Shown in pieces: positions 20,529 to 20,836 of a stretch of DNA of 20,836 nucleotides. A program made the position numbers and the translations under genes. The DNA comes from JBGTHB01 sp041746415 (GTDB lineage Bacteria; Pseudomonadota; Gammaproteobacteria; Coxiellales; Coxiellaceae). Position 1 is the stretch's first letter; each line of letters begins with the position of its first letter. The stretch spans positions 1 to 20,836 of the forward strand of contig JBGTHB010000135.1 in assembly GCA_041746415.1 (NCBI GenBank), given 5' to 3'. The notes below the pieces were generated by a model. That model made no database searches. It was not told the DNA's origin and was given only the letters and a program-made list of their open reading frames with translations.

Positions 20529-20836
20529 ATGCCAAAAATTAAAGTCAACGATATTGAAATATATTATGAAAGGCATGGCCAAGGTGAACCTTTGGTGTTA
20601 ATCGCCGGCTTCAGTGCAGATCACACTGCATGGGATATGATAGTTGAGCCGCTCTCAAAACAGTATGAAGTGATTGTTTTTGATAATCGCGGCGCAGGTC
20701 AAACAGAGGTATCTCAAGGACCTTATTCCATCGCACAATTAGCTGATGATACGGCGGCTTTGTGTTCAGCGCTTGATATTCAACAAGCGCACTTTATTGG
20801 AAATTCGATGGGTGGTTTTATACTGCAAACGCTTGC
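20529..20836 (+). CDS. Alpha/beta hydrolase, 3'-truncated by window edge
   Basis: An ATG at 20529 opens a frame that runs off the window with 102 codons visible. MPKIKVNDIEIYYERHGQGEPLVLIAG is the typical strand opening of alpha/beta-fold hydrolases. VIVFDNRGAGQTE follows, then LADDTAALCSALDIQQAHFIGNSMGG, with the nucleophile elbow G-N-S-M-G (Ser93). The Asp and His of the triad would lie beyond the window. Members hydrolyse esters, lactones or epoxides; the substrate cannot be predicted. The Shine-Dalgarno sequence is weak (AGAG at six bases). Confidence 0.85.
   Translation, partial: MPKIKVNDIEIYYERHGQGEPLVLIAGFSADHTAWDMIVEPLSKQYEVIVFDNRGAGQTEVSQGPYSIAQLADDTAALCSALDIQQAHFIGNSMGGFILQTL

Noticed and set aside
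1..20836. CRISPR arrays, insertion sequences, tRNA or rRNA genes
   Set aside because: No regularly spaced repeats, transposase-like proteins with terminal inverted repeats, or cloverleaf/rRNA signatures were found on either strand.

Overview
The window reads as chromosome from a moderately AT-rich, gene-dense gammaproteobacterium with an LPS-bearing outer membrane. It carries heptosyltransferases, KdsA, FtsB, NlpD, RpoS, YgfX and NadB. The block pyrG-kdsA-eno-ftsB-surE-nlpD-rpoS follows the order known from Pseudomonas-type genomes, but in a stripped-down form: ispD, ispF, truD and pcm are not between ftsB and rpoS. The compaction, a secreted choloylglycine-hydrolase-family enzyme, a fused fatty-acid-kinase-like protein and an unrecognised effector-like gene would suit a host-associated lineage such as Legionellales/Coxiella relatives. 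That placement is inference; no rRNA or tRNA is present to settle it.

Layout. Positions 1-1715: the 3' end of a family 9 glycosyltransferase (+) meets waaF (-) tail to tail, with hairpins directly flanking the interlocked stop codons; a small zinc-ribbon gene precedes waaF. Positions 1786-2376: a CBS-domain protein (+). Positions 2447-9576 (-): rpoS, nlpD, surE, ftsB, eno, kdsA and pyrG, tightly packed from kdsA to rpoS and probably driven in part by a promoter just upstream of kdsA; pyrG has its own leader hairpin. Positions 9643-10758 (-): a secreted Ntn hydrolase, divergent from a small PspC protein (+). Positions 11101-12531: an M20 peptidase (+), interlocked with a half-length glycosyltransferase-like gene (-). 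Positions 13086-14687: nadB (+), interlocked with a 375-residue orphan gene (-), followed by ygfX and sixA (both -). Positions 16952-18515: two related multi-pass membrane proteins in overlapping frames (+). Positions 18587-20407: a DAK2-DegV fusion (+). Position 20529 to the end: a partial alpha/beta hydrolase (+).

How the genes work together. Envelope biogenesis (waaF, kdsA, nlpD, ftsB), central metabolism (eno, pyrG, nadB) and stress control (rpoS, surE) dominate. The strongest oddity is RpoS: its normally acidic N-terminus is replaced by about 150 residues of histone-H1-like, lysine-rich sequence encoded by a stretch full of A7-A8 runs. Others are the FakA/FakB-like fusion, the perfect hairpin covering the pyrG ribosome binding region, terminators embedded in the coding ends of convergent genes, and an apparently leaderless nadB. 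No CRISPR array, insertion sequence, tRNA or rRNA was seen, and no gene-free stretch exceeds 300 bases.
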